Positions 10,443-17,949 of a stretch of 64,000 nucleotides of DNA are shown here, one piece after another. The position numbers were made by a program, and so were the translations under genes. The DNA is from Thiohalomonas sp041685045. Its GTDB lineage: Bacteria > Pseudomonadota > Gammaproteobacteria > Thiohalomonadales > Thiohalomonadaceae. The notes beneath the pieces are model-generated. The model made no database searches, was not told the origin of the DNA, and was given only the letters and a program-made list of their open reading frames with translations. The stretch spans positions 62,001-126,000 of the forward strand of contig JAWLGP010000008.1 in the NCBI GenBank assembly GCA_041685045.1, in the 5' to 3' direction. Within the stretch, counting starts at the first letter, position 1. Every line of letters begins with the position of its first letter.

Positions 10443-11633
10443 TTGGAGATCCAACTGTCCCATCGTGTCCAGAGCGTCAAACCATCCCCAACACTGGCCG
10501 TTACCGCCAGGGCCAAGGAGCTGAAGGCTCAGGGGAAGGACATCATCGGTTTGGGAGCCGGTGAGCCGGACTTCGATACCCCCCAACATATCAAGGACGC
10601 GGCCGTCGCCGCCATCAATGACGGCTTCACCAAGTACACCGCGGTAGACGGTACTCCTGGTTTGAAGCAGGCCATTATCGCGAAGTTCCGTCGCGACAAC
10701 GGGCTGGAGTATCGCCCGGATCAAGTGCTGGTCTCCTGTGGCGGGAAACAGAGCTTCTTCAACATGGCGCAGGCCCTGCTCAATCCCGGTGACGAGGCGG
10801 TGATTCCGGCGCCGTACTGGGTTTCCTATCCCGACATGGTGCTGCTTGCCGAGGGGCGCCCGGTGATCATCGAGGCGGGGATCGAGCAGGGGTTCAAGAT
10901 CACGCCCGAGCAGCTGGAACAGGCGATCACACCGCGTACCCGGCTGGTGGTGCTCAACAGCCCCTCCAACCCCACCGGCGTGGCGTATACCAAGGCCGAG
11001 CTGGCCGCGCTGGGCAAGGTGCTGCTGAAGCATCCCGATATCGTGATCGCCTCCGATGACATGTACGAGCACATTCTCTGGTCGGGCGAGCCGTTCGTGA
11101 ACATCGTCAATGCCTGCCCGGAACTGTACGACCGAACGGTGGTGATGAACGGTGTGTCCAAGGCCTACTCGATGACCGGTTGGCGCATCGGCTATGCCGG
11201 CGGACCGGAGCGCCTCATCAAGGCGATGAAGAAGGTGCAGTCGCAAAGCACGTCGAATCCCACGTCGATCTCGCAGGTTGCTGCGGAGGCGGCGCTGAAT
11301 GGCGACCAGCAGTGCATTCAGGAGATGCTCAAGGCGTTCAAGGAACGCCACGACTTCGTCGTGGCGGGCCTGAATCGCATCAAGGGCGTCAACTGTCTGC
11401 CGTCGCAAGGTGCGTTCTACAGCTTCCCCGACATGAGTGAAGCGATCGCCGTGACCGAGGGTGTGGAAGACGACGTGCAGTTTGCCGAGTACCTGCTGAA
11501 CAAGGCGGAAGTGGCCCTGGTCCCGGGCTCCGCGTTCGGAAACCCCGGCTACATGCGCCTCTCTTTCGCCACCAGCATGGAAAACCTGAAGACCGCCCTG
11601 GACCGCCTACTGGGTTTACTCGGGGAAAAGTAG
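10443..11633 (+). CDS. aspC: Pyridoxal-phosphate aspartate aminotransferase (class I)
   Basis: Transfers the amino group between aspartate and 2-oxoglutarate; some members also use aromatic substrates or prephenate. The product is 396 residues. The PLP lysine lies in SKAYSMTGWR (about 240), NSPSNPTGVAY (about 173-183) contacts PLP, and MRLSFATS is near the C-terminus. No ATG fits: the family N-terminus begins at a TTG at 10443, with GAGGAG at 10431-10436 six bases upstream. Upstream in-frame extensions run into DNA antisense to uvrB. The sequence is of the bacterial I-gamma type (AspB-like) rather than E. coli AspC. Confidence 0.92.
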   Translation: MEIQLSHRVQSVKPSPTLAVTARAKELKAQGKDIIGLGAGEPDFDTPQHIKDAAVAAINDGFTKYTAVDGTPGLKQAIIAKFRRDNGLEYRPDQVLVSCGGKQSFFNMAQALLNPGDEAVIPAPYWVSYPDMVLLAEGRPVIIEAGIEQGFKITPEQLEQAITPRTRLVVLNSPSNPTGVAYTKAELAALGKVLLKHPDIVIASDDMYEHILWSGEPFVNIVNACPELYDRTVVMNGVSKAYSMTGWRIGYAGGPERLIKAMKKVQSQSTSNPTSISQVAAEAALNGDQQCIQEMLKAFKERHDFVVAGLNRIKGVNCLPSQGAFYSFPDMSEAIAVTEGVEDDVQFAEYLLNKAEVALVPGSAFGNPGYMRLSFATSMENLKTALDRLLGLLGEK

Positions 11634-11668
11634 GAAAATCCCTACAGATACTCGCTCGGTTTTCCTAC
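11629..11668 (+). promoter_or_regulatory. GacA/UvrY-box-like palindrome, copy A
   Basis: GTAGG-N6-CCTAC at 11630-11645 is followed, after exactly 18 bases, by another CCTAC(AG) at 11664. The same layout and spacing recurs at 17139-17178. The palindrome resembles the GacA/UvrY binding consensus TGTAAG-N6-CTTACA, which in pseudomonads lies upstream of rsm small RNA genes. It overlaps the aminotransferase stop codon. A possible -10 (TAAAGT, 11702-11707) lies downstream. Confidence 0.5.
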
Positions 11669-11712
11669 AGGTTTCCGCTATCGGAACATCGGCGGGCCTC
11701 CTAAAGTTACCG

Positions 11713-11788
11713 GTACACAGGGAAGTGACCTCGACATGGATGTCGAACGGTCAGCGAACCGCGCCTTAGGGCGCGGTTCTCGTTTGTG
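11713..11788 (+). ncRNA. Candidate CsrA/RsmA-binding small RNA (copy A)
   Basis: Downstream of the palindrome lies ACAGGGAAG and then a nested hairpin: TGACC pairs with GGTCA (11726-11753), and inside it CGACAT pairs with ATGTCG, exposing GG in a tight loop. ACATGGATGT matches the CsrA SELEX-type core ACANGGAUGU. An intrinsic terminator (11756-11785) closes the unit. The 5' end is inferred from the possible -10 box. Only two GGA sites are visible, fewer than classical CsrB/RsmZ RNAs, so the function is a hypothesis. Confidence 0.42.
11756..11785 (+). terminator. Rho-independent terminator of the candidate small RNA
   Basis: Perfect 10-bp stem GAACCGCGCC / GGCGCGGTTC with loop TTAG, followed by the modest T-rich tail TCGTTTGT. 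It may terminate both the aminotransferase transcript and the candidate small RNA. Confidence 0.75.
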
Positions 11789-11815
11789 GGGTTGGTGATG
11801 GGCTGGGGGGATTTT

Positions 11816-12163
11816 GTAGGATGGGCAAAGGAGCGTAGCGACGTGCCCATCTCGCGCGACGGAGACTGATGGGCACGCTGCGCTTTGCCCATCCTACGGG
11901 CATGCATGCCTTATCGGTCCTCGGCCGATGCGTCGGCCAAGGGATTTTGTAGGATGGGCAAAGGAGCGTAGCGACGTGCCCATCTTCCGCGACGGAGACT
12001 GATGGGCACGCTGCGCTTTGCCCATCCTCGGGCATGCACGCCTTATCGGTCCTCGGCCGATGCGTCGGCCAAGGGATTTTGTAGGATGGGCAAAGGAGCG
12101 TAGCGACGTGCCCATCTTCCGTGACGGAGACAGATGGGCACGCTGCGCTTTGCCCATCCTACG
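11816..12163. repeat. Three tandem 132-bp units of R2 plus rfbD tail
   Basis: R2 palindromes begin at 11816, 11949 and 12081 (periods 133 and 132). Between them lies a spacer of about 48 bases containing TGCCTTATCGGTCCTCGG. That spacer matches the last roughly 45 bases of rfbD (minus strand) directly after the third palindrome. So the duplicated unit is an R2 palindrome together with a copy of the rfbD 3' end including its stop codon. Confidence 0.88.
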
Positions 12164-12175
12164 GGTGTGCATGCC

Positions 12176-13060
12176 TTATCGGCTCTCGGGCGATGCGCCG
12201 GCCAAGCACCTCTGCAGCGACTCCCCCCAATCCGGCAGATCAAGGTCAAACGTGCGCCGAAGTTTTTCGGTGGATAGCACCGACCAGGCCGGACGATACA
12301 CGCGGGACGGGAATTCGTCGGACCCGACGGCCTTCACCACCGTGTTGCTGCCGTCGGGCAGCAGGCGGAAGACCCGTTCGGCAAAGCCGTGCCAGGAGGT
12401 TGTCCCCCCACCAGCCAGGTTGTAGAGCCCGCCCAGATAGGGATTTCGATCGAACCGAACCAATGCATGGGTGGTCACCTCCGCGATCAGGCGGCTCCAG
12501 GTCGGGCAGCCGAATTGGTCCGCCACCACCGCGATCGGCCGCCCTTCCCGCCGCTTGCGGAGCATGGTCAGCAGGAAATTCCTCCCTCGCAAGCCGTAGA
12601 CCCAACTGGTGCGGAAGATCAGGTGCGCCACCCCCGATTCGATAATCGCCCGGTCGCCGGCGAGTTTCGTCTTACCGTAGACGTTCAGGGGACTCGGGCG
12701 GCTGGTCTCGGTATAGGGTTCTCCGGCGGTTCCGTCGAAGACGTAATCGGTGGAGAAGTGGACCAGCCTGGCGCCGACCGCCTTGGCGGTCTCGGCCAGA
12801 ACGGCCGGTGCGACCGCGTTGACGGCGGTCGCCAGGTGCGGCTCCTCTTCTGACCGATCGACGGCGGTGTAGGCCGCGGCATTGACGATGACCGTGGGCC
12901 GGGTCTCCCGAACGAGTGCCCGGATCGAGCGGGGATCGCCGACGTCCACCCGCGCATCGCCGGACCGTCGGCCGGCTACCGTGACCGGTCCCAACGGTGC
13001 GAGCGTCCGCTGTAACTCCCAGCCCACCTGACCGGAACCCCCGATGAGCAGGATCCGCAT
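12176..13060 (-). CDS. rfbD: dTDP-4-dehydrorhamnose reductase
   Basis: Last step of dTDP-L-rhamnose synthesis: NAD(P)H reduction of dTDP-4-keto-L-rhamnose. The 294-residue SDR has the N-terminal nucleotide loop GGSGQVGWEL (residues 7-16), STDYVFDG (about 104-111) and the YGKTK catalytic Tyr/Lys (about 130-134). It is last in the rfbB-A-C-D operon; its start overlaps the rfbC stop by one base. The stop is TAA at 12176-12178, and the 3' end has been copied twice into the tandem repeat just downstream. Confidence 0.95.
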   Translation of the reverse strand: MRILLIGGSGQVGWELQRTLAPLGPVTVAGRRSGDARVDVGDPRSIRALVRETRPTVIVNAAAYTAVDRSEEEPHLATAVNAVAPAVLAETAKAVGARLVHFSTDYVFDGTAGEPYTETSRPSPLNVYGKTKLAGDRAIIESGVAHLIFRTSWVYGLRGRNFLLTMLRKRREGRPIAVVADQFGCPTWSRLIAEVTTHALVRFDRNPYLGGLYNLAGGGTTSWHGFAERVFRLLPDGSNTVVKAVGSDEFPSRVYRPAWSVLSTEKLRRTFDLDLPDWGESLQRCLAGASPESR

Positions 13061-13623
13061 CAGGCGGAATTCCCCCGAAAGGGAACCAGTCGCTCTTCGG
13101 ACAGTTCCTTGAGGAAGGCCGCCTTGCTGTCCTGCTCGGAGAGGGTGGGAACGGCGGTTGGCCAGGCGATGGCCAGGTCGCGGTCATCCCACCGCAGGCG
13201 CATTTCGGTTTCGGGGTTGTGAAAGTCGGTGCACTTGTAGGCGAACAGCGCCTCGTCGCTCACCACGCAGAAACCGTGCGCGAACCCGGGCGGAACGTAG
13301 AGTTGCCGGTGGTCCGTGGCCGACAGGTTTATTCCGAACCAGTTGCCGAAGGTGGGGGAGGCACGGCGCAGATCGACCGCCACGTCCCACACCTCCCCGT
13401 GCAGTACCTGAACCAGTTTGCCCTGGGGATTGGGATTCTGGAAATGGAGCCCGCGCAGCACGCCGCGCCGGGAAAAGGAGACGTTGTCCTGTACGAAGGT
13501 CGGCAGGCCGATCCCGGCGTAGCGCCGGGCGTGGTAGCTCTCGGAGAAGTAACCGCGGGGGTCGCCGATGACCCGCGGTTCGATGATCAGAAGACCGGGG
13601 ATGTCGGTTTGGACGACCTTCAC
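13060..13623 (-). CDS. rfbC: dTDP-4-dehydrorhamnose 3,5-epimerase
   Basis: Epimerises C3 and C5 of dTDP-4-keto-6-deoxyglucose to the L-rhamno form. The 187-residue cupin has FSRRGVLRGLHFQ (about 49-61, catalytic His), the VDLRRASPTFG strand (about 83-93) and YVPPGFAHGF (about 109-118). Translation starts at a GTG (13623), one base after the rfbA stop, so coupling to rfbA is likely. No strong ribosome site is visible. Confidence 0.95.
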   Translation of the reverse strand: MKVVQTDIPGLLIIEPRVIGDPRGYFSESYHARRYAGIGLPTFVQDNVSFSRRGVLRGLHFQNPNPQGKLVQVLHGEVWDVAVDLRRASPTFGNWFGINLSATDHRQLYVPPGFAHGFCVVSDEALFAYKCTDFHNPETEMRLRWDDRDLAIAWPTAVPTLSEQDSKAAFLKELSEERLVPFRGNSA

Positions 13624-13624
13624 G

Positions 13625-14500
13625 TTAGAACACGATGTCGCTCAACACGCGCTGCAGATACTGTCCGTACCCGCTGTGGCGGAGCGAGGCGGCGATTGCC
13701 TCCAGTTGCCCGGCGGAGATGTAGCCCTCCCGGTATGCGGTCTCCTCGGGACAGGCGACTTTCAGCCCTTGGCGCTTTTCGATGGTCTCGATGAAGCTGG
13801 AGGCCTCCAGCAGCGATTCGTGGGTACCGGTATCGAGCCAGGCCATGCCGCGCCCCAGGATTTCCACGTTGAGTTGACCTTTCGACAGGTAGTGCCGGTT
13901 GACATCGGTGATCTCCAGTTCGCCCCGGGAGGAGGGACGCAGCGACTTGGCGATCTCGACGATCTGGTTGTCGTAGAAATAAAGTCCCGTCACCGCATAC
14001 CGCGACTTCGGGAATTGGGGCTTCTCTTCCAGGCTGACCGCACGTCCCTGCCGATCGAACTCGACCACCCCGTAGCGCATCGGGTCCTGGACCGGATAGG
14101 CGAATACGGTTCCGCCGCGGTCCAGCCGTGCGGCGGACTTGAGGGTGGGGGCGAGATCGTGCCCGTAGAAGATGTTGTCGCCGAGGATCAGCGCGCAGGC
14201 GTCGTCGTCGATATAGGACTCCCCGATGATGAAGGCCTGCGCCAGCCCATCGGGTGATGCTTGCTCGGCGTAGCTGATCTCGATCCCCCACTGACGGCCG
14301 TCGCCCAGCAGGCTTTCGAAGCGGGCACGGTCCTGCGGCGTGGAGATGAGCAGGATTTCGCGAATGCCCGCCAGCATCAATGTGCAGAGCGGGTAGTAAA
14401 TCATCGGCTTGTCGTAGACCGGCAGCAGCTGCTTGGAGACCGACCGCGTCAGCGGGTAGAGGCGGGTCCCTGCACCACCGGCGAGGATGATGCCCTTCAT
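13625..14500 (-). CDS. rfbA: Glucose-1-phosphate thymidylyltransferase
   Basis: Makes dTDP-glucose from dTTP and glucose-1-phosphate, the entry step of the rhamnose pathway. The product is 291 residues, with signature GGAGTRLYPLT (about 8-18), SKQLLPVYDKPM (about 22-33) and LGDNIFYG (about 108-115). I place the start at the ATG at 14500, which overlaps the rfbB stop by four bases (ATGA). The upstream in-frame extension is antisense-like sequence inside rfbB and is rejected. Confidence 0.96.
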   Translation of the reverse strand: MKGIILAGGAGTRLYPLTRSVSKQLLPVYDKPMIYYPLCTLMLAGIREILLISTPQDRARFESLLGDGRQWGIEISYAEQASPDGLAQAFIIGESYIDDDACALILGDNIFYGHDLAPTLKSAARLDRGGTVFAYPVQDPMRYGVVEFDRQGRAVSLEEKPQFPKSRYAVTGLYFYDNQIVEIAKSLRPSSRGELEITDVNRHYLSKGQLNVEILGRGMAWLDTGTHESLLEASSFIETIEKRQGLKVACPEETAYREGYISAGQLEAIAASLRHSGYGQYLQRVLSDIVF

Positions 14501-15561
14501 GCCATCCCCTCGACCAAGCCCAGCCGCTCGCGCCGGTAGCTGCCGTCCTGGACACGGCGGCACCAGTCGAGGTTGTCGAGGTACCACTGGACGGTCTTGC
14601 GCAGCCCGCTGGCGAAGGGCTCCTGCGGTGTCCAACCCAGCTCGCGTTCGATTTTGGAGGTGTCGATCGCATAACGGTGGTCGTGTCCGGGGCGATCCGG
14701 GACGAAGGTGACGAGCGAACGGTGGGGGCGGTTCGCCGACTCGGGCAGTCGTTCGTCCAGCAGTGCACAAATGGCGGTGACCACCTCCAGATTGGTCTTC
14801 TCGCTGCGCCCGCCGACGTTGTACGTGGCCCCCGGTGTGCCTTTCGCCAGTATCAGGGCCAATGCGCGGGCGTGGTCCTCGACGTGTAGCCAGTCGCGGA
14901 CGTTTTCCCCGGCGCCGTAGACGGGCAGGGGCTTGCCCTCGAGCGCGTTGAGGATCATCAGGGGGATGAGTTTCTCCGGGAACTGGTAGGGCCCGTAGTT
15001 GTTGGAGCAGTTGCTGGTGATCGTCGGCACGCCGTAGGTGTGGTGCCAGGCACGCACCAAGTGATCGGACGAGGCCTTGCTGGCGGCATACGGCGAGTTG
15101 GGCCGGTAGGCGGTCTCCTCGGTGAACAGCCCGGTCTCCCCCAGTGAACCGTAGACCTCGTCGGTGGAGACGTGCAGGAATCGAAATGCGGCCTTGCGGT
15201 CGGCGGGCAGCGCACCCCAGTAACGGCGTGCCGCCTCCAACAGTGTGTAGGTGCCGACGATGTTGGTTTGAATGAAGGCGGCAGGGCCGTCGATGGAGCG
15301 GTCGACATGTGATTCCGCTGCGAGATGAATGATCGCATCGGGTTGGTGTCTGCGCAGGGCGCGGTCGACGCCATCCCGGTTAGAAATATCGACTCGTTCG
15401 AAGTGGTAACGCGGATCGTCGGCGACCTCCGCCAGCGAAGCGAGATTGCCGGCGTAGGTCAGTTTGTCGAGGTTGACGACGCTGTGGCCGGAATTCCGAA
15501 GATAGTGCCGGACAACCGCCGAACCGATAAATCCGGCACCGCCGGTGACAAGCACTTTCAT
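14497..15561 (-). CDS. rfbB: dTDP-glucose 4,6-dehydratase
   Basis: Second step of dTDP-rhamnose synthesis: converts dTDP-glucose to the 4-keto-6-deoxy sugar using bound NAD. The 354-residue extended SDR has GGAGFIGSA (7-15), the catalytic STDEVYGSLGE region (about 134) and YAASKASSDH (about 161-170, Tyr/Lys). First gene of the rfbBACD operon. The ATG at 15561 has a strong GGAGGAGAG ribosome site. The 212 bases upstream also carry the tRNA-Asn promoter on the other strand. Confidence 0.96.
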   Translation of the reverse strand: MKVLVTGGAGFIGSAVVRHYLRNSGHSVVNLDKLTYAGNLASLAEVADDPRYHFERVDISNRDGVDRALRRHQPDAIIHLAAESHVDRSIDGPAAFIQTNIVGTYTLLEAARRYWGALPADRKAAFRFLHVSTDEVYGSLGETGLFTEETAYRPNSPYAASKASSDHLVRAWHHTYGVPTITSNCSNNYGPYQFPEKLIPLMILNALEGKPLPVYGAGENVRDWLHVEDHARALALILAKGTPGATYNVGGRSEKTNLEVVTAICALLDERLPESANRPHRSLVTFVPDRPGHDHRYAIDTSKIERELGWTPQEPFASGLRKTVQWYLDNLDWCRRVQDGSYRRERLGLVEGMA

Positions 15562-15727
15562 TACACTCTCCTCCGAATGTGACAGATGGCAGACCAGCGG
15601 CGCTGCCGTTCCAGCCCTTAAGCTATAGCGCGCCGGACACGGAGGATCTACTCGGTGATCTTAGGAAAGGGAAGCGCCGGTGCGCCAGGGCGCGAAACGA
15701 ATTACCAGGTATCGTATCCAAGCGGTA

Positions 15728-15756
15728 TTGACCTCGGCCAAGGCCGCGGTTAGTAT
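15728..15756 (+). promoter_or_regulatory. Sigma-70 promoter of tRNA-Asn
   Basis: TTGACC (15728-15733) and TAGTAT (15751-15756) are separated by 17 bases, and the mature tRNA begins 18 bases after the -10 box. The GC-rich stretch just after the -10 (ACGCGGCC) resembles the discriminator of stringently controlled stable-RNA promoters. Confidence 0.8.
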
Positions 15757-15773
15757 ACGCGGCCTCAAGTGAT

Positions 15774-15849
<76 letters not shown>

Positions 15850-15854
15850 ACATG

Positions 15855-15890
15855 AAAAAGCCCGATACCTGCAAAGGTTTCGGGCTTTTT
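15855..15890 (+). terminator. Rho-independent terminator after tRNA-Asn
   Basis: AAAAAGCCCGA pairs with TCGGGCTTTTT around TACCTGCAAAGGT, which itself pairs internally (ACCT/AGGT). It begins 5 bases after the tRNA. An almost identical stem closes galU at 16130-16162. Confidence 0.92.
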
Positions 15891-15938
15891 GCTTTGTGCA
15901 ACTTCGGATCGCGGGACGTGCTCTCGCCGCCTTCGGCG

Positions 15939-16053
15939 CAGATGGGCACGTCGCTACGCTCCTTTGCCCATCCTACGATTCTTGCGGGTTCCTTATCCCG
16001 ATGCGGGTGGTAACCAAAGTAGGATGGGCAAAGCGCAGCGTGCCCATCGAACC
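15939..16053. repeat. R2 repeat arms in reversed order
   Basis: A right-type arm (GATGGGCACGTCGCTACGCT...CATCCTACG, ending near 15977) precedes a left-type arm (GTAGGATGGGCAAAGCGCAG...GTGCCCATC, 16019 on), with about 42 bases between. The arms point outward compared with the complete copies. A further fragment (GATGGGCAAGGTCGCTACC) follows near 16064. Confidence 0.8.
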
Positions 16054-16129
16054 CTGGTGCAGATGGGCAAGGTCGCTACCTCTGTTTCCATTCAACGCTC
16101 CATTGTCGTTCCTCATCCCCAAAAAAAGA

Positions 16130-16162
16130 AAAAGCCCGATTCCTTGACGGTCTCGGGCTTTT
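16130..16162 (-). terminator. Rho-independent terminator after galU
   Basis: On the minus strand AAAAGCCCGAGA pairs with TCGGGCTTTT and runs into a long T tract (the A-rich stretch 16121-16135 on the plus strand). It starts 24 bases after the galU stop. The stem copies that of the tRNA-Asn terminator. Confidence 0.9.
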
Positions 16163-16186
16163 CTCGATTTCGCGAATTGTTCCGGC

Positions 16187-17068
16187 TCAACCCTCCGGCA
16201 GGCAGAAGTTCCTCAGGTAGTTGCGGAACTCGTCGGCCAGTTCCGGATGCTTCAATGCGTATTCGACCGTCGCCTGCAAGTAGCCGAACTTGCTGCCGCA
16301 GTCGTAGCGCTTGCCTTCGAAGCGGTAAGCCAGGACCTGCTCCATTTGGATCAGCTCGGCGATGGCGTCGGTGAGCTGGATCTCGCCACCGGAACCCCGG
16401 CCGGTCTTCTCCAGCAGCTGGAAGATTCGCGGTGTGAGGATGTAGCGCCCGACCACCGCCTGATTGGACGGGGCATCGGCCGGTTTCGGCTTCTCGACGA
16501 TGGCCTCCACCTTGGAGATGGCTCCCTCCATGGGCAGGGCCTTGACGATGCCATACTGGTCGGTCTGATCGGCGGCAACTTCCTCGACACCGAGGACGCT
16601 GCACTTGTAATAACCGAACTGCTTGACCATCTGCGCCAGACAGCCCTTGGCGCCGTCGTCGATGAGGTCGTCGGCCAGGATCACGGCGAACGGCTCGTCG
16701 CCCACCACCGGGCGGGCGCGCAGTACGGCGTGGCCCAACCCGAGCGCTTCGGTTTGGCGGATGTAGATGCAGGTGACGTTGTCCGGAACGATGCCGCGCA
16801 CGATCTGCAGCAGCTTCTCCTTGTTCCGCATCTCCAACTCGTGTTCGAGTTCGTAGGCCTTGTCGAAGTGGTCGGGGATCGCGCGCTTGTTGCGGCCGGT
16901 GACGAACACCATCTCGGTCATCCCCGCCGCCACCGCCTCCTCAACGGCGTACTGGATCAGGGGCTTGTCGACGATCGGCAACATTTCCTTGGGGTTTGCC
17001 TTGGTCGCAGGCAGAAAGCGCGTGCCCAAGCCAGCGACCGGAAAGACGGCTTTACGGATCTTTTGCAT
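16187..17068 (-). CDS. galU: UTP-glucose-1-phosphate uridylyltransferase
   Basis: Makes UDP-glucose from UTP and glucose-1-phosphate for envelope polysaccharides. The product is 293 residues. Nucleotide-binding signature GLGTRFLPATKANPKEM (about 14-30), LADDLIDD (about 132-139) and a late YDCGSKFGYL segment (about 255-264). Start ATG at 17068. With rfbBACD nearby it suggests local sugar-nucleotide supply, though the two are separated by tRNA-Asn and repeats. Confidence 0.95.
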   Translation of the reverse strand: MQKIRKAVFPVAGLGTRFLPATKANPKEMLPIVDKPLIQYAVEEAVAAGMTEMVFVTGRNKRAIPDHFDKAYELEHELEMRNKEKLLQIVRGIVPDNVTCIYIRQTEALGLGHAVLRARPVVGDEPFAVILADDLIDDGAKGCLAQMVKQFGYYKCSVLGVEEVAADQTDQYGIVKALPMEGAISKVEAIVEKPKPADAPSNQAVVGRYILTPRIFQLLEKTGRGSGGEIQLTDAIAELIQMEQVLAYRFEGKRYDCGSKFGYLQATVEYALKHPELADEFRNYLRNFCLPEG

Positions 17069-17138
17069 TGTTTTGGTATCTTGAATGGTTTTTCGGGAAA
17101 TAGACTAGCCCAATTTATCACGGTCCGCGGGGAATCCT

Positions 17139-17178
17139 TGTAGGAAATTTCTTACATAAAGTGAGGAAAATTTCCTAC
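17139..17178 (+). promoter_or_regulatory. GacA/UvrY-box-like palindrome, copy B
   Basis: TGTAGG-AAATTT-CTTACA at 17139-17156 differs by one arm base from the GacA consensus TGTAAG-N6-CTTACA. After 18 bases CCTACAG follows at 17174, as in copy A. GTAGGAAATTT and AAATTTCCTAC (17140-17178) also form a perfect 11-bp inverted repeat. A possible -10 (TAGGGT, 17201-17206) lies before the conserved ACAGGGAAG. Confidence 0.55.
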
Positions 17179-17212
17179 AGACGCACCCTGTAGTGCCTGT
17201 TAGGGTAAGTAC

Positions 17213-17260
17213 CACAGGGAAGCGACCGGACACGGATGTCAACTTACACACTAGGTCGCA
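17213..17260 (+). ncRNA. Candidate CsrA/RsmA-binding hairpin or small RNA (copy B)
   Basis: ACAGGGAAG leads into an outer stem GCGACC/GGTCGC (17222-17227 with 17254-17259) and an inner GACA/TGTC hairpin holding CGGA in its loop; ACACGGATGT matches the CsrA core ACANGGAUGU. Compared with copy A the outer stem has changed on both sides (TGACC/GGTCA versus GCGACC/GGTCGC), so pairing is kept. No terminator follows, so it may be the leader of the ComEA-like gene rather than a separate RNA. Confidence 0.4.
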
Positions 17261-17312
17261 GTCATCGCAAGGGGCCCGGGGACGGGCTGGAATCCAGGCA
17301 GGGAGACAAGCC

Positions 17313-17582
17313 ATGAAAAAAACTCTTCTCATCCTCCTCTTCTTCATTTCTACGGCACTTTCCGGCGTCGCCAACGCGGTTCCGGTCAACATCAACACCG
17401 CCGATGCGGTTACGTTGGCGAAGACCATCAAAGGGGTCGGACCGAAACGCGCCGCGGCAATCGTCGAGTACCGCGAGGCTCACGGACCGTTCAAGAGCGT
17501 TGATGACCTCCGCAAGGTCGAAGGCGTCGGCGCGATCGTTCTGGAGACCAACCGCGAGAATCTCACTGCGTCCATGGAGTGA
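17313..17582 (+). CDS. ComEA-family helix-hairpin-helix protein
   Basis: Predicted exported protein of 89 residues: a signal peptide (MKKTLLILLFF to about residue 22, cut after SGVANA), then a double helix-hairpin-helix DNA-binding fold (VNINTADAVTLAKTIKGVG and VDDLRKVEGVG). This is the periplasmic ComEA type that binds incoming DNA during natural transformation; many such proteins have no tested role. Start ATG at 17313 with AGGGAGA at 17300-17306. That ribosome site contains a GGA, and the leader holds the CsrA-type hairpin, so post-transcriptional control is plausible. Confidence 0.85.
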   Translation: MKKTLLILLFFISTALSGVANAVPVNINTADAVTLAKTIKGVGPKRAAAIVEYREAHGPFKSVDDLRKVEGVGAIVLETNRENLTASME

Positions 17583-17600
17583 GTGGCGCGGTACGGGGGA

Positions 17601-17630
17601 GGGCGTCGCTTGCAGGCGGCGCCCTTTTCT
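17601..17630 (+). terminator. Rho-independent terminator after the ComEA-like gene
   Basis: Stem GGGCGTCGC / GCGGCGCCC (nine pairs with one G-U) around TTGCAG, followed by TTTTCTT. It begins 18 bases after the stop codon. Confidence 0.85.
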
Positions 17631-17726
17631 TGCTTCGGGTCCCTGTGTAGAAGCGGTAACGAAGCAAGGAATTAGCGGGCGAGTACGCCCGCGTATGCCG
17701 CTCCTGCAATTTTTATCAAAAAAGGG

Positions 17727-17755
17727 TTGCACATCGGGCGGCGTATCGGTATCTT
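17727..17755 (+). promoter_or_regulatory. Sigma-70 promoter of tRNA-Val
   Basis: TTGCAC (17727-17732) and TATCTT (17750-17755) with a 17-base spacer; the mature tRNA starts 15 bases after the -10 box. Confidence 0.72.
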
Positions 17756-17770
17756 TCTGCCCTCGCTGCA

Positions 17771-17846
17771 GGCGCGTAGCTCAGTTGGTTAGAGCACCAC
17801 CTTGACATGGTGGGGGTCGTTGGTTCGAGTCCAATCGCGCCTACCA
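17771..17846 (+). tRNA. tRNA-Val (GAC)
   Basis: 76 bases with encoded CCA. Acceptor stem GGCGCGT with the matching 3' strand (its last pair a U-U mismatch or variant); anticodon stem CCACC/GGTGG, loop TTGACAT, anticodon GAC; T arm GGTTCGAGTCC. It reads GUC/GUU valine codons. Single-gene unit with its own promoter and terminator. Confidence 0.96.
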
Positions 17847-17858
17847 ACTTCTCGAAAA

Positions 17859-17894
17859 CAAAAGCACTGAGCCTTCGGCCAGTGCTTTTTGTTT
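17859..17894 (+). terminator. Rho-independent terminator after tRNA-Val
   Basis: AAAAGCACTGGCC-type stem: AAAGCACTG pairs with CAGTGCTTT around AGCCTTCGGC (itself GCC/GGC), followed by a T-rich tail ending GTTT. It begins about 13 bases after the tRNA and 55 bases before thrS. Confidence 0.9.
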
Positions 17895-17949
17895 ATTTGG
17901 CTCACGTGGTCTCTCGTATGGACCACCACTGACAAGCTAAGGACCGTAC

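Noticed and set aside
11707..12249. Short open frames on both strands encoding phrases such as VGWAKRSVPI and GTSLRSFAHPT
   Set aside because: These are translations of the R2 palindrome, found wherever R2 occurs; they are not genes.
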